A stretch of DNA of 64,000 nt from Peromyscus leucopus (GCF_004664715.2 NC_051082.1:11107998-11171997); one strand, 5' to 3'; positions 51,480-62,126 are shown, counted from the first letter of the stretch. Translations and numbers: made by a program. The notes: generated from the letters alone by a model not told the origin.

Positions 51480-51950
51480 CATGCATGTGTGTGTGTGAGT
51501 GTGTGTGTGAGAGAGAATGTGGTGGTCAGAGGCCAAGATCAGGTGTCTTCCTTGATCCTTAGTTTTGAGCTGGATCTCTCACTGAGCCTGGAGCTCATCC
51601 ATCAGCTGGACTGACTGGCTAGTGGGTTTCATGGACCTTCCTGTCTACACCCCCTCAATCCTGGGTTTACATACTGCTATTGTGGCAGCTGTTCTCTCTC
51701 TCTCTCTCTCCCTCTCTCTCTTCCTCCTTCCCTCCCTCCCTCTGTCTTTGTCTACTTCCTTCCTTCCTCTCTTCCTTCCATCCTTCTTCCCTTCCCTCTC
51801 TCCATCCCTTCCTTCCCTTTCTCCCTCCACCCTTCCTTGCTCTCTTTCTTTCCTTCTTAACATGAGTGTTGGGGATGGGAACTCAAGTCTTCGAGCTTAC
51901 ACAGCACACACATTACCAGCTTGAGCTATCTCCCAGCCCTCAAATACTCT
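51480..51950 (-). mobile_element. B3 SINE enlarged by a polypyrimidine tract
   Basis: GGTCAGAGGCCAAGATCAGG, GGTGTCTTCCTTGATCCTTA, GAGCTGGATCTCTCACTGAG, GCTGGACTGACTGGCTAGTG, then after the C/T tract GTTGGGGATGGGAACTCAAG and GAGCTATCTCCCAGCCC (head side). Confidence 0.72.
51692..51858. repeat. Polypyrimidine (CT/CCTT)n tract
   Basis: Almost pure C/T for about 165 bases with a handful of A or G. It lies inside the B3 and is triplex-prone. Confidence 0.93.
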
Positions 51951-51954
51951 TTTA

Positions 51955-52227
51955 ATCCCTAGTGTCCCTCAGGGTTGGGCACAGCTTGGAATTTCTTCCT
52001 TTGGAGTGGCCAGCTGGCATTTGGGAGTGTACTATACAAAATGCTATCATCTTAATTTTCAGGCCCAAGTTGTGTATGCAGAGGCCAAGAAGGCTTTGGG
52101 AGACCCCACCCCACCCGAGGACAATGGATATACTACACTTACTTGGGGTCAGGTGGCCATCATTAAGTTCGATCTCTGTCTCTGGTATTTCAATACTCTG
52201 CCTCTCTGGCACTCTCCACCCCAGCTT
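51955..52227. other. Single-copy sequence with a weak exon candidate (52063-52152)
   Basis: Between an acceptor-like TTAATTTTCAG and a donor-like GGGTCAG/GTGGCC lies an open 90-bp segment of exactly 30 codons in the plus-strand frame 52006-52269 (first codons GCC CAA GTT, last GGT CAG). Hydrophilic, with E/K and P clusters. The polypyrimidine tract is poor and I do not recognise the peptide. Confidence 0.18.
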
Positions 52228-52445
52228 ATACTTTGTTTTCTGTGTATGAGTGTTTTTGCCTGCATATAAGTCCGCATACCACGTGCATGCCTGGTGCCTG
52301 TGGAAGCCAGAAGAGAGCATTGTATCCTCTGGAACTGGAGTTACAGACAGTTCTGAGCCGCCGTGTGGGTGCTGGGACTAGAACCTGGGTCCTCTGGAAG
52401 AGCAGCCAGTACTTTTAACTGCTGAGCCGCCATCTCTCCATCTCT
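52228..52445 (-). mobile_element. B2-type SINE
   Basis: GGAAGCCAGAAGAGAGCATT, GAACTGGAGTTACAGACAGT, GTGTGGGTGCTGGGACTAGA, GAGCAGCCAGTACTTTTAAC. Ends with a small CATCTCTC duplication. Confidence 0.87.
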
Positions 52446-52858
52446 CCATCATCTCTATTCTCTGCTTGTCTTCAGTTCCACTGCTGAGGACAGCAAGTGG
52501 GAAGCACCCCCTTTTTGGGCTTAGTCCTTCCAGAGCTGAGTCTCTGAATCCCCCAGTGCTGATCGATCGCTTGTGACATGTGCTGCGGGCTTGGCCAGCT
52601 CCACAGCTGGCAGCAAGCATTCCGCGTGCCTTTTGAAGTGACAGCCCCGGTGAGAAGTGAGGTCAGGGAAGCAGGTCGCAGCCACCTGCACCCCTGAGTC
52701 CTACAGCCTCTGGGGTTCCGTCAGCCTGGTGCCCACCGGCTGGGGTCCTCTCCTTGTGGCTGTGGCTGGGTGAGCCTAGGAGGAAAGTGAGTGGGGTAGA
52801 CCACTCACCCCCACGGCTGCCTTCTGAAGCCAGCCAGCTCGCTCGCTGGGCCATTAAC
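52446..52858. other. Single-copy sequence, no gene seen
   Basis: Frames of up to 80 codons without domains. No repeat recognised. Confidence 0.4.
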
Positions 52859-52859
52859 C

Positions 52860-53175
52860 AGCCAAGCCACGGCAGCAATAAAATTAATTTCCTTTCCTAA
52901 TATATACAAGACTTTCTTCAGGAGGCTTATGGAGCGATTTGATCAAAGTGTGTCACTGGTATTCTTGTGGCTATCACTTTCAGCCCCTTAATGCCCTCCT
53001 GTCAAAACAAAATCCCGAAGAAAGGCTTTGAGTGGAGTCACGTGGACATAATGGGTTTCTAAAAGAGAGTCCTAAGCGCTCGCTAACATATACAGAGCCG
53101 ACTATTAGATGGCGGGTGCATTGTCCTTATATTTTAATGTAAACATACTTATATTAGCCGGGCACTTCATCCCTC
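52860..53175. promoter_or_regulatory. Best candidate conserved non-coding element
   Basis: About 300 bp without any recognisable repeat and much richer in A/T than its neighbours. It includes AATAAAATTAATTTCCTTTC, GAGCGATTTGATCAAAGTGT (TCF/LEF-like GATCAAAG), TTATATTTTAATGTAAACAT (forkhead-like) and ACTATTAGATGGCGG. This texture is typical of deeply conserved enhancers. Conservation has not been tested. Confidence 0.35.
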
Positions 53176-53548
53176 TGCAGACGCAGAGGGGCAGGGCGGG
53201 TGGGGGGAGGGGGGACGGCTTCAGTGGGACCGTCAACCAGGGAGGAGTCTGTTAAGCAGAGACTCGGAGGGGAGGTCAGGGGCGTGGAGGGGTGGAGGGA
53301 GGCAGAGGAGACCTATCTGGCTTTTCTTAATAACACGAATGCCTGGCTCCTGGGTAGCACTTTGAACTTGGCCTTTTCCCACCTTGCCTGCTCTGCCCTG
53401 GAGGTAACCTCTGTGAGCAGGACTGGGAAGAAGGGGAAGGGACCCATTTCCTTGGGTGGGTAAACTGAGGTTCAGAGGAGGGTTCGATATCCTGGCAGGG
53501 ACCAGATACACAGTTAAGATGAGGAGAATTGAACGAAGGGGTTCATCA
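53176..53548. other. Single-copy G-rich sequence
   Basis: GGGTGGGGGGAGGGGGGACG near 53197-53218 has G-quadruplex potential. No gene. Confidence 0.45.
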
Positions 53549-53550
53549 GA

Positions 53551-53658
53551 AGCTGAGTGTGGGGCTGCATGTCTATAATCCCAGCATGCAAGAGGCTAAG
53601 CAGGAGGATGGAGTTCAAGTTTAGCCCCTTGGCTACATAGAGAACCTGCCCCAAGTCG
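53551..53658 (+). mobile_element. B1-type SINE
   Basis: AGCTGAGTGTGGGGCTGCAT, CTATAATCCCAGCATGCAAG and CTTGGCTACATAGAGAACCT. Confidence 0.75.
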
Positions 53659-54050
53659 ATAAATTAAAAGACTGGGGGTGGGGTCAGGAGAAACCCAAAT
53701 CATTTCCACCTTGAAATCTGAATGGGCCGAGTGACAGGGGTTTCCAGAACTTTCTGAGAATGCCTACCTAAGAGAAAGGTAGGCAAAGCCCAGTAAGACA
53801 CAAGAGCTGTCACTTTGACACAGGTTCCCAGGACAGACAGGGTGAGGACAGGCAGGAGGGAGGTGGAGATTTTCCAGCCCACCGTTCAAAGGGACAGACA
53901 GAGGCATGCTTCGGTCTCCTGCCACCAACCTTGGTGCTTCTGCTGAGGCCAGAGGCAGGAGTCGGGAGAGGTGAGCCTCTAGATGTTGATCCATGCACCA
54001 GCTGGAAGGAAGGACTTGGAACATGAGGGAGGCTGAAAACTCTGCCTTTA

Positions 54051-54054
<4 letters not shown>
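53659..54054. other. Single-copy sequence
   Basis: The 171-codon minus-strand frame (53764-54279) spans the CA repeat and has no domain. CTACCTAAGAGAAAGGTAGG near 53763 forms a small hairpin. Confidence 0.4.

Positions 54055-54055
<1 letters not shown>

Positions 54056-54098
<43 letters not shown>
54056..54098. repeat. (CA)n microsatellite
   Basis: About 20 uninterrupted CA units. Confidence 0.98.
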
Positions 54099-54099
<1 letters not shown>

Positions 54100-54711
54100 G
54101 TACCTTGCCCTGAGGTCTGTGTCATGGGAGGGGCCATATTTTAACTGAGCCACTGTAGATAAGAGGCTGGGTGCTTGAAGCCTGGATAAGAATAGACTGA
54201 CAGGTGGTGATTCATCTCTGCTCTTCCCAGCCAGCTGATAGAACACGGGTCGGCCCTCCCCCTGCTCAAGAGTCCCCACGCACCCTGGAGGTGCCGCAGC
54301 CTGCTACCCAGCTTGCTCACCAAGGCCACTGTGTGGGCATGGGTCTCCCTGTGTGCCAAGTGGTCCCTCGTTCAATCCTGCGTCCTCACACAGGATGGAA
54401 TCTGCATGTGTGGCCAGAGGTGGAGCCTGGACGAGCAGCATTGACAGGCAGGGTGGAGCAGTGGTTAGGAGCCTCCAGCTTCACATTGCAGCCTTGGCAC
54501 CAGCCACACATGGGGCCTTGCAAAGTCATTTAGAGTGTCAGCTTTCCATCCAAGTGACAAAAGACCCTAGAGAGACAGCTGAAAGGGGTGGGGGAAGCTC
54601 TGATCTAGCCAGCTCCGGGGTGTAACTGTCTCTGATTGCTAAGAACTGTCGCTTTCAGGGTTGTGGCCAGGTAGAATATCATCCATGCCTGAAGGATGTG
54701 GGAGAAGAAAC
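54099..54711. other. Single-copy sequence, no gene seen
   Basis: A 109-codon plus-strand frame (54204-54533) has no recognisable domain. Confidence 0.4.
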
Positions 54712-55023
<312 letters not shown>

Positions 55024-55034
55024 CAAGTCCCTTT

Positions 55035-55168
55035 CAAGGTCATATGTCCCATGTTCTGACTTCCTTCTACTGGGCCCCACTTCCTAAAGATTTCCACTGC
55101 CTTCCAATAGAGCCACAGGCTAGTGCCCAGGCTTTTAACTCATGACCTCCAGGGGACACTTCAGATCC
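55035..55168. mobile_element. Ancient interspersed repeat, 3' part
   Basis: GGGCCCCACTTCCTAAAGAT, TTCCACTGCCTTCCAATAGA and CCAGGGGACACTTCAGATCC match the end of the same old repeat seen at 9961-10292. Confidence 0.5.
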
Positions 55169-55171
55169 ACT

Positions 55172-55310
55172 CCAAGCTGGGGGTAGTGATGGCTCCCTGT
55201 AACCCCAGAACTCCAGAGACTGAGGCAGGAGGATCATGGTTTAGAAGCCAGCCTGGGTTAATTAGTGATACCCTATGTAAAAGTAAAATAAAAAAAAATA
55301 AATAAAGGCA
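55172..55310 (+). mobile_element. B1-type SINE
   Basis: AGCTGGGGGTAGTGATGGCT, GAGACTGAGGCAGGAGGATC, AGCCAGCCTGGGTTAATTAG and an AATAAAAAAAAATAAATAAA tail. Confidence 0.8.
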
Positions 55311-55319
55311 ATAATGCCT

Positions 55320-55400
55320 GGTCTTGTTGGGTCTCAGTTTCCCCGCCACGAGTGTGGTGATCATAGGATCTGCCTCAGGGATCTTAAAGAAGAAGAACAT
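55320..55400 (+). mobile_element. MIR-like fragment
   Basis: GGTCTCAGTTTCCCCGCCAC and GTGATCATAGGATCTGCCTC follow sense MIR. Confidence 0.5.
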
Positions 55401-55618
55401 AGCTCATTGGAGATGCCCGACATCAACTCCTGCTGAACTCAGGAAGTGGCCCCCGTGGACATGAAGTGGAGAGGCTGGTGTTCAAGCCACCCTCTCGGAG
55501 GAGGCTTGGAGGCCAGTGTGAGGCTGGGGCTGGTTCGGAACGGCTTGCCAGAGCCAACTGTTCAGGTCAGGACTTCAATGAGCAGAGGTAAACACAGACA
55601 CTGCCGGAAATTAACATT

Positions 55619-55737
55619 GAAAGCTGTGTATAGTGTCTACCGTTGGCATCCCACCACTCGGGAGGCTGAGGTGGGCAGATCGTGAGTTTGAGGTCAGCCT
55701 GCACTACATAGTGAGACCCAGTCTCAGATGAAAACAT
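55619..55737 (+). mobile_element. B1-type SINE
   Basis: CATCCCACCACTCGGGAGGC, TGAGTTTGAGGTCAGCCTGC and AGTGAGACCCAGTCTCAGAT. Confidence 0.8.
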
Positions 55738-56440
55738 TAAATTTTGTAAGTTTACAATGTCACGTTCGAGGTGAGCGTGACCAAATAGTCGGAACTCAGG
55801 TGTCTGCCCCATTCTGAGGCAGCCTAACACCCATTGAATCTGTGCAGTAACGTAACGTCCTAATCACACCACACCGCTTCCCCTAGCTCCCTGCGATACA
55901 ACCACAGCAGTAGTTATCCCGCAGAAATGGGCAGACGGTGTTTATCAGGGCTCTGCTGTTTTTTTTTTTTTTTATTTTATTTTCTCTTCCTTGACAAATG
56001 GTCATTAGGATTTCTTCTCTGTCACGGCCTAAGACAACCTCCCCCTCTGTCTGAGGTTTCTCCCAGCTTTCTTCAGGAAACCTCTCATTCCTTTATGCCC
56101 CGGGTCGCTCTGCTTTGGGGAGTCGGACAGCATCATCCGGCCCTGGCATCCTCTCCTTTCACAAAAAGGGATGTGGAACTGGTATAGGAAGTCTGGCACA
56201 GGGTCCCTGTCTGGGAAACCTTTCTTCTCACTTCTTTCCAAGTTGCTGCTGGCTTGTGAGATCATGCCTAGCCTCAGGGGCTTCAAAGTCATGGGCGAAG
56301 ACATCACTGGCTAAGGGGGGGGGGCAGTTAGAATCCAGGGCAGAAGGCAGAGGCTGAGGCCAGGAAGCTCCTGGCATCCGGGCACTGCCAGCGCCCTCTG
56401 CTCACCAGCTTGCCCCCTACTTTGGGCAAATTCCTCGCCG
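55738..56440. other. Single-copy sequence, no gene seen
   Basis: T run at 55960-55973 and G run at 56317-56325. Frames of up to 92 codons without domains. The gap at 55401-55618 is also unannotated single-copy DNA. Confidence 0.4.
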
Positions 56441-56560
56441 GGCGATAAGCGTGGCTCCGTCTCTGAATTTTCCCATCCCGCTGACAGTTTTAAACCAATA
56501 GATTTATGAACTTTTAAGTAATAGAAATATTTAAGGCAGACTGGTCTGTCTTATCTGTTA
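56441..56560. promoter_or_regulatory. Candidate conserved non-coding block
   Basis: GTTTTAAACCAATAGATTTA, TGAACTTTTAAGTAATAGAA and ATATTTAAGGCAGACTGG: AT-rich and repeat-free within G/C-richer surroundings. Inference only. Confidence 0.25.
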
Positions 56561-56866
56561 AGACAGGGACACTCCTCTTCAGAGGTGGGGGAGGGGGTAA
56601 ACTCATAAAAAGGAATGAGGTTAGTGGTCCCCCAGCTAGAGGGATGGTGGGGGGGGCTCTGGAGGAATGGTGGGGGGCTCCTGTTGCCCAGATGCCTTCC
56701 TTCCTGCCCAGGGGCTGGGCCCGGTTCTGCCAGCTTCCTGTTCGTTCTGGGTGTTTCTCCCAGTGGGTTTTATTCTTCTTGGCCCAGCTGGAATCCACCC
56801 AGCTGGATTACCTCCATCACTCTGATGAACCCTACGAGGATGAAAGGCTGCTCATGGTAACGATGG
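56561..56866. other. Single-copy sequence with G runs
   Basis: GGGGGAGGGGG-type runs near 56587 and 56649. No gene. Confidence 0.4.
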
Positions 56867-56867
56867 T

Positions 56868-56975
56868 GAGCATGGATCCAACACCCACTGTACGCCAAGC
56901 GCCATAAGGATCCACTTGATCACCTGGGAAAACCCAGGGCACAGATAAGTGGGCTCAGGGAGTGAGGGTAGGACC
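56868..56975 (-). mobile_element. MIR fragment
   Basis: ACACCCACTGTACGCCAAGC, GCCATAAGGATCCACTTGAT and GCACAGATAAGTGGGCTCAG fit antisense MIR. Confidence 0.5.
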
Positions 56976-57107
56976 CGGGTTCTATGGGCACCCGAGGCTT
57001 ATTCAACTAGGAAGTCGTTCTTAGGGAAACCTGGTGGCAGAATCATAGGACTCTCTAGCGATACCCAGAGTCTGAAAAGGAGCCGGAGACAGCGAGGGAC
57101 CTCCAAG

Positions 57108-57240
57108 TTTGATTTTTATGTTATTCATTCTTACATAGGAAGAAGCAGGCCCAAAGGGCTGACGTGACTTGTTCAAGGCCAAATGGTTTCCGACTGTCTG
57201 TCGGCAGAGGGATTCGAATTCGGGTCTGATGCCCACCTTC
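57108..57240 (-). mobile_element. MIR SINE
   Basis: ATGTTATTCATTCTTACATA, GACGTGACTTGTTCAAGGCC, AAATGGTTTCCGACTG and GGGATTCGAATTCGGGTCTG: antisense MIR including the tRNA-like box B. Confidence 0.7.
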
Positions 57241-58448
57241 CTGCTCTCAGCTCCCTCACCCACTGTTACCTCCTGCTGTTTTCTCCTTGCCCTCCAACAA
57301 CTCCACGGACTTAGGGACTCTGGGTGTCCCGCCTACCTTGGGGGGGGGGAATGCTGTTTTTCTTGTCCAAAATGTCTAAATGGATCTGTTGCCCTTAGCA
57401 AACCCTATTTCTGCCTGGGAATTCCCCCTCAAGGTCCCTCTCCATCTCTCCCTTCACGTCTATCTCTATAACCATCCCCCCCCCCATAATTCTCCAGCCA
57501 CTCTGCTGTCCTCAAGAGTGACACCCAGGATGTCTCTGTCCCTGTAGCCTTGAGCATGTTGTGGTTCTGCAGGACTGTGTGTCATGCCCCCTCCTCCCCT
57601 CACCCCTGCCCAGGCACGCTGTCACTTGACTGAGATGTACACAGAGCTCTGTCTCCTCTCTGTGTTCCACAGTCGGCCACTAGCTTTTTTCTCTGTCCCT
57701 TCTGTCCCTGTTTCCTGGGTGCTTCCAAGAAGGAGGATACCTGGCCAAATTGGGGACTCTGGTGCCACCAACACAGTCACTGCCAAGAACACCGCTATGC
57801 CAAAATGGCCCTGACAGGTCAATGCTGATGGGCCGTGGTTACTCAGGGTGGGGTAAAGGCTCTGGCCCAGTCAGCGGTAGTGGAAGGCTTCCTGGAGGAG
57901 GCAGGTGGCAGCTTAGGCAATGGGGAAGCACTACAGACAGGGAGCATGGTGTGGTCAGTGATACCTCCGGGCCTTGGCACTGGCCATCCCCGCCACCCAG
58001 GACTGCTCTTCCCCTGGGCATGACTAGACTGTGGTGGAACCAGAGGTGGAGCTGGGATGTGGGCTAGCCTGGCTGACTCCAAAGCTTGCTCTCACAGACC
58101 CCTGTCTTAGCTGGAGATAGACTTCCAGGAGACTCAGCCTAGTCACCAATCAGGACATCACCACTTGCTTTGGGAGCACTTTCTACACATTTTGGCTCCC
58201 CCCTGCTCCAGAAGGTATAGCCTTGGGCAAGTTACTGGTCTCTATGCACCAAGGAGTTGGTGATGGGATCCCTGTCAGAGCTGATGAGAGGGTCAGTATC
58301 TTTTCCATACATGAAGTGCTTATCGGAGATCCCAGCAGGATGCACGCCAAAGAAGGGCCAGCAGGTACACCAGCTGCCGGCACCTCTGTCTAGCTTGAGT
58401 CCACCGGCCATGCTGTAGACTAGCATTCTACCACCCCATTTCTCAAAT
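57241..58448. other. Single-copy sequence, no gene seen
   Basis: G run at 57342-57350 and C run at 57476-57485. Frames of up to 108 codons, several overlapping on opposite strands, show no domain. Confidence 0.45.
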
Positions 58449-58451
58449 GTG

Positions 58452-58483
<32 letters not shown>

Positions 58484-58849
58484 CATACTCATGCATGCAC
58501 ACACACAGTTGCTCACATAAACATCCAAACACACACTCATGCATGCACACACACACACTCATGCATGCACACACACACACACTCATGCATGCACACACAC
58601 ACACACTCATGCATGCACACACAGTTGCTCACATAAACATCCAAACACACACTCATGCATACACACACACTCATGCATGCACACACACACTCATGCAAGC
58701 ATACACACACACTCATGCAAGCATACACACACACTCATGCATGCACACACACACACACTGATGCATGCACATACACACACACACTCATGCATGCATACAC
58801 ACAGTTGCTCACATAAACAATCCAAATACACACTCATGCATGCACATAC

Positions 58850-58888
<39 letters not shown>

Positions 58889-58912
58889 GCACACACATAC
58901 ACACACTCATGC
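58449..58912. repeat. CA/CACTCATGCATG array with a repeated higher-order block
   Basis: CA units are punctuated by ACTCATGCATGC. The unusual block GTTGCTCACATAAACATCCA begins at 58508 and 58624, and a one-base variant at 58804 (spacings 116 and 180 bp), so longer segments were duplicated. Ends in a pure CA run at about 58852-58886. All frames here are artefacts. Confidence 0.97.
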
Positions 58913-59642
58913 CCCTCCTAGCTTCTAATAGAAAGAGTTCTGTGGAACGCAAGGGCACAGGATGGATTTAGAAAGCAGGGGTGGATATAACTTAGAATCC
59001 ACAGGGTACACAGGCCTGGACCCGGGATCAGTACCAACTGTGCGGGTTTAGGAGATAGCAGCTGCCAGGCACCCCAGTGCTTTGCTATCTACCGCAAATG
59101 TGTTCCCCATTACCACCATCCTCTAAGCATAAAAACCCTGTCGGCATTTCAGCAAGGCTCCCGGGCCTGCAGCGGCCATGTGATATACGGGCTTTCTGCC
59201 TCTCCTTGGCTGTTTGCTTGGGGTGCTTTATTCCCTGCCCTGGCCCAGCCTTGAGGTGCTTGGTATGGGTGGAAAAACTGGGGACCCCAAAGCTGGAGAT
59301 GACTTCCAGGATGAGGAGACAGGAGGCATCACAGACTATGCTGCTGGAGGGACAGCTCACATTGCTGTCTCCAGCTCTGGTCAGTCTTCATATGTCCACC
59401 CACGTGTGCTGCCAGCCAGCCAGGCTTTTAGTCATCAGACATCTGCCGGCATGGAGGCGGACAGATCCAAAGGCAGCCACCGTGATCCCTAGACCCCTGA
59501 ATTCAGGGCCTGCAGGATGCCCTCCCCTATGAGGATGCCCGTAGCCTGTGGTGTGCATTTGGTCAACAGGGTGTGGCAAAGACGAAGTTATTTGGTAGAT
59601 TAGGTTGTGAAATGGAGCTTTGAACCAAGGAGAAGGGAGATT
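58913..59642. other. Single-copy sequence, no gene seen
   Basis: A 151-codon plus-strand frame (59077-59532) overlaps two other frames and lacks domains or splice support. Confidence 0.4.
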
Positions 59643-59765
59643 ATGAAGGGTGAGGTGTGGCTCAGTGGTCGTGCCCTTATATATCGTGTGGGTTACTCCC
59701 AGCACCATAAAAAAAAAAAAGGAGAAAGGAAAAAAGGAAAGAGGGGAGATAAGGAAGGGGGGTGG
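59643..59765 (+). mobile_element. ID SINE with long A-rich tail
   Basis: GAGGTGTGGCTCAGTGGTCG, GTGGGTTACTCCCAGCACCA, then A12 and a GGAAAAAAGG-rich tail to about 59765. Confidence 0.8.
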
Positions 59766-60416
59766 AGTGTATCCTGGATGGGCTCAGTGTAACCAGGTGA
59801 AGGGCTCTGAACTGGACCAGCCCATCCTGAGGTCAGGAGCCCTCTCCTGCTGACCCTGGGAATGCCAGCTCCTCTCTGAGACACACAGAAGAAGAAAATG
59901 AATCCTTTTACTCGCAGAAATGAACCTGGAGCCGATGCTTCCCCTGCCTCAGTCTTCAAGAGGAAAACTCAGGCCAGAAATCCTGAGAAGGTAGAGCTGG
60001 CTTGGCTGTGTTGGGCTTCCTGAGCCGAGGACCCAAGGGGTCAGAAATGTGCATCGTTAACGATATTCTAAACACGTGGCAAACTGTTACACATCACTAG
60101 ACAACTAAGATGAGCACCTACTAGGCACCGACACTCTTGCACACGCACTCACACTCACTCACCCATGCACAGATGTGTATGACAGAACGGCTCTGCTACA
60201 TGCTTAGTCCCGTTCGGAGTGCACATGCCAGCACACAACACACGTGCAATCAAGGTGGCCCTGAGTAGAGACCTACTGCGTGTGACCTGGAGGTCGTCAG
60301 GTGACTACCTTGAACCTTGGTTTTCCTTGATGAGAACTTGAGCATGGGAACCTGCCTGTGGGGTCCTGCTGAGCATTCAGGCTACATCATCCAGTGATAA
60401 CGAGATGGAGTTGAGG
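59766..60416. other. Single-copy sequence
   Basis: No gene recognised. ACACTC-rich text lies near 60130-60170. Confidence 0.4.
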
Positions 60417-60490
60417 AGGGGGCTGCGGCTCAGGGGTAGGGTGCTGGCCCAGGATGCGAGGGTCCTCTCTTCAGCACCGCATTTTTTTTT
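60417..60490 (+). mobile_element. ID SINE
   Basis: GGGGCTGCGGCTCAGGGGTA, GGGTGCTGGCCCAGGATGCG and GTCCTCTCTTCAGCACCGCA. An ID body without the usual A tail; a T run follows. Confidence 0.75.
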
Positions 60491-60782
60491 TCTCTGACTT
60501 TGACCCATGTCCCCAGGAATATGATATTCACACCCTCTGTTCTCCGCTGAAGCATGAGACAGCTTTCCCCATGTACCCACTAGGTGAGCCTTTCTCTCTT
60601 GGTAAATGCAGACTCCTGCGTACGTCTATTTCTCAGTCCCACCTGCAGAGATAAGGGCCACACAAAACCAAACACATGGGTAGAAAATGTGAGGAGAGAC
60701 TGGAAGAGAGATCCTTATGGGAAAAGGGCACAATAAAATAAAACGTCATTAAATTTGAATTTCAAACAAAATAAAAACTATG
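60491..60782. other. Single-copy sequence
   Basis: No gene recognised. AT-rich near 60730-60780. Confidence 0.4.
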
Positions 60783-60855
60783 TTCCAGGGACTGAAGCTC
60801 AGAGTGCTTGCCTTGTATATGCGGGTCCTGTGTCCATTCCCAATACCTCAAATTA
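60783..60855 (+). mobile_element. ID SINE
   Basis: GGGACTGAAGCTCAGAGTGC, TTGCCTTGTATATGCGGGTC and CCATTCCCAATACCTCAAA. Confidence 0.72.
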
Positions 60856-61051
60856 CTTTTTACCCACCCATGAGAGTCCCCAACATTGTGTCTACAGCTG
60901 CAGGATTGCTGAACCTAGTAGACCTTGGATGAGACAATGAGACTCCATTACAGAGTCTCAGCAGAGGGGGAAAATACCTTATATTTCATCTGGCTGTATT
61001 GGAAATATCTGAAAATCCAGAACACGGCAGATGATTCATTAATTTGCTGAG

Positions 61052-61337
61052 GGGCTGGAGAGATGGCTCAGTTGGTAAAGTGTATGCCTTGTAAGTATGA
61101 GGACCTGTGTTCGATCCCCAGAAGCCATGTGAAGAAAAATCCAGGTGTGGTGCTGGCTTTGGGGATGGGGAGAGAGGTGGATGCTTGGGGCTGGCTGGCT
61201 GCTCAGCCTAGCTAAATCGTTGAGGCCCAGGTCCCAGTGAGAGACCCTTTCTCAAAAACTAAATTGGATCGCATCCTCAGGAGTGACTTCAGAAGTGGTC
61301 CTCTGGCCTCCACACACAGGCACACACACACCGAAAC
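61052..61337 (+). mobile_element. B3 SINE, long form
   Basis: GGGCTGGAGAGATGGCTCAG, TGTTCGATCCCCAGAAGCCA, CCAGGTGTGGTGCTGGC, GTGAGAGACCCTTTCTCAAA, GTCCTCTGGCCTCCACACAC. Near full length. The gap at 60856-61051 has no recognised content apart from GAGACTCCATTACAGAGTCT, a small dyad. Confidence 0.88.
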
Positions 61338-61419
61338 GAAACAATCTTTGTTGAGAAGTCTAAAGGACTAAGTCATCCCAGGTCCTCTGTGGTATCTGGT
61401 GGGGCATCTAAAGTTGCCT

Positions 61420-61570
61420 TTCTGCTCCATGGGACAGACAAGTTATTGATGGTGACGAAAAGGGAAGCCGAGAGAGAATAATTGGCTCGTCCAAAGGCCC
61501 AAGGCAGAGAGGCAGCCAGGGTTTGAACCCAGTGCCTCCATTCCCGACATTTAGCTTGAATACCCCCCAT
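61420..61570 (-). mobile_element. MIR SINE
   Basis: CTCCATGGGACAGACAAGTT, AGAGAATAATTGGCTCGTCC, AAAGGCCCAAGGCAGAGAGG and GCAGCCAGGGTTTGAACCCA: antisense MIR with box B. Confidence 0.72.
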
Positions 61571-61758
61571 GTCTCCCCAAGACACTGGTTCAAGTGTGAG
61601 GGCCAACCGTGATCCCTCTGACATGGCCCAGCCAAGCAGCTGCCATTTACACTGCCTCTGTCGTGACTGGTGTTCACCATCCAGCTTTAACAGTTTCTGT
61701 GGGGTCCTGAGAGGCCTTCAAAGAGGGACAGAACAAGGGGAGAACTGCAGCCATTAGG
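61571..61758. other. Single-copy sequence
   Basis: No gene recognised. Confidence 0.4.
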
Positions 61759-61775
61759 CGTACGTGCGTGCGTGC

Positions 61776-61828
<53 letters not shown>
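61759..61828. repeat. (GCGT)n then (GT)n microsatellite
   Basis: TACGTGCGTGCGTGCGTGCG followed by about 24 GT units. Alternating purine-pyrimidine throughout. Confidence 0.98.
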
Positions 61829-61829
<1 letters not shown>

Positions 61830-62096
61830 GCTTAGTGATGTCACGTGTCCCCCTTGGCATGCCTGGCATGGTGTGGGGATCAGGCTCCAGTACCCCCCAT
61901 GTTGCACAGTAGGCCCGTGGTCCATCGCTGCAGACGGCCGCTGATTGATCTGACCCTGTAAAGAGCCGCTGGGCCACACGAGCCCGGAGAAGCTTAATAA
62001 GGGCGTTTTGAAGATGATAAGAGCCAGAGCTGCTCGTTAAGATTCCAGGGCCTCAGAGTCTTCTGTGCTGTATTATCTTTTTCTTCTCTGCCTTCA
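61829..62096. promoter_or_regulatory. Candidate conserved non-coding block
   Basis: Repeat-free. CGGAGAAGCTTAATAAGGGC, GAAGATGATAAGAGCCAG (GATA-like) and GCTCGTTAAGATTCC are the notable words. Texture-based inference only. Confidence 0.2.
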
Positions 62097-62099
62097 TAT

Positions 62100-62126
62100 T
62101 CTCTCTCTCTCTCTCCCTCTCTCTCT

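Noticed and set aside
53197..53218. G-rich stretch as a possible CpG-island promoter core
   Set aside because: It is G-rich but CpG-poor, short, and has no nearby first-exon-like frame. Treated as G-quadruplex-prone low-complexity DNA.
58449..58912. Regularly spaced words suggesting a CRISPR-like array
   Set aside because: Spacers are themselves CA repeats, spacing is irregular (116 and 180 bp for the marker block), and the DNA is mammalian.
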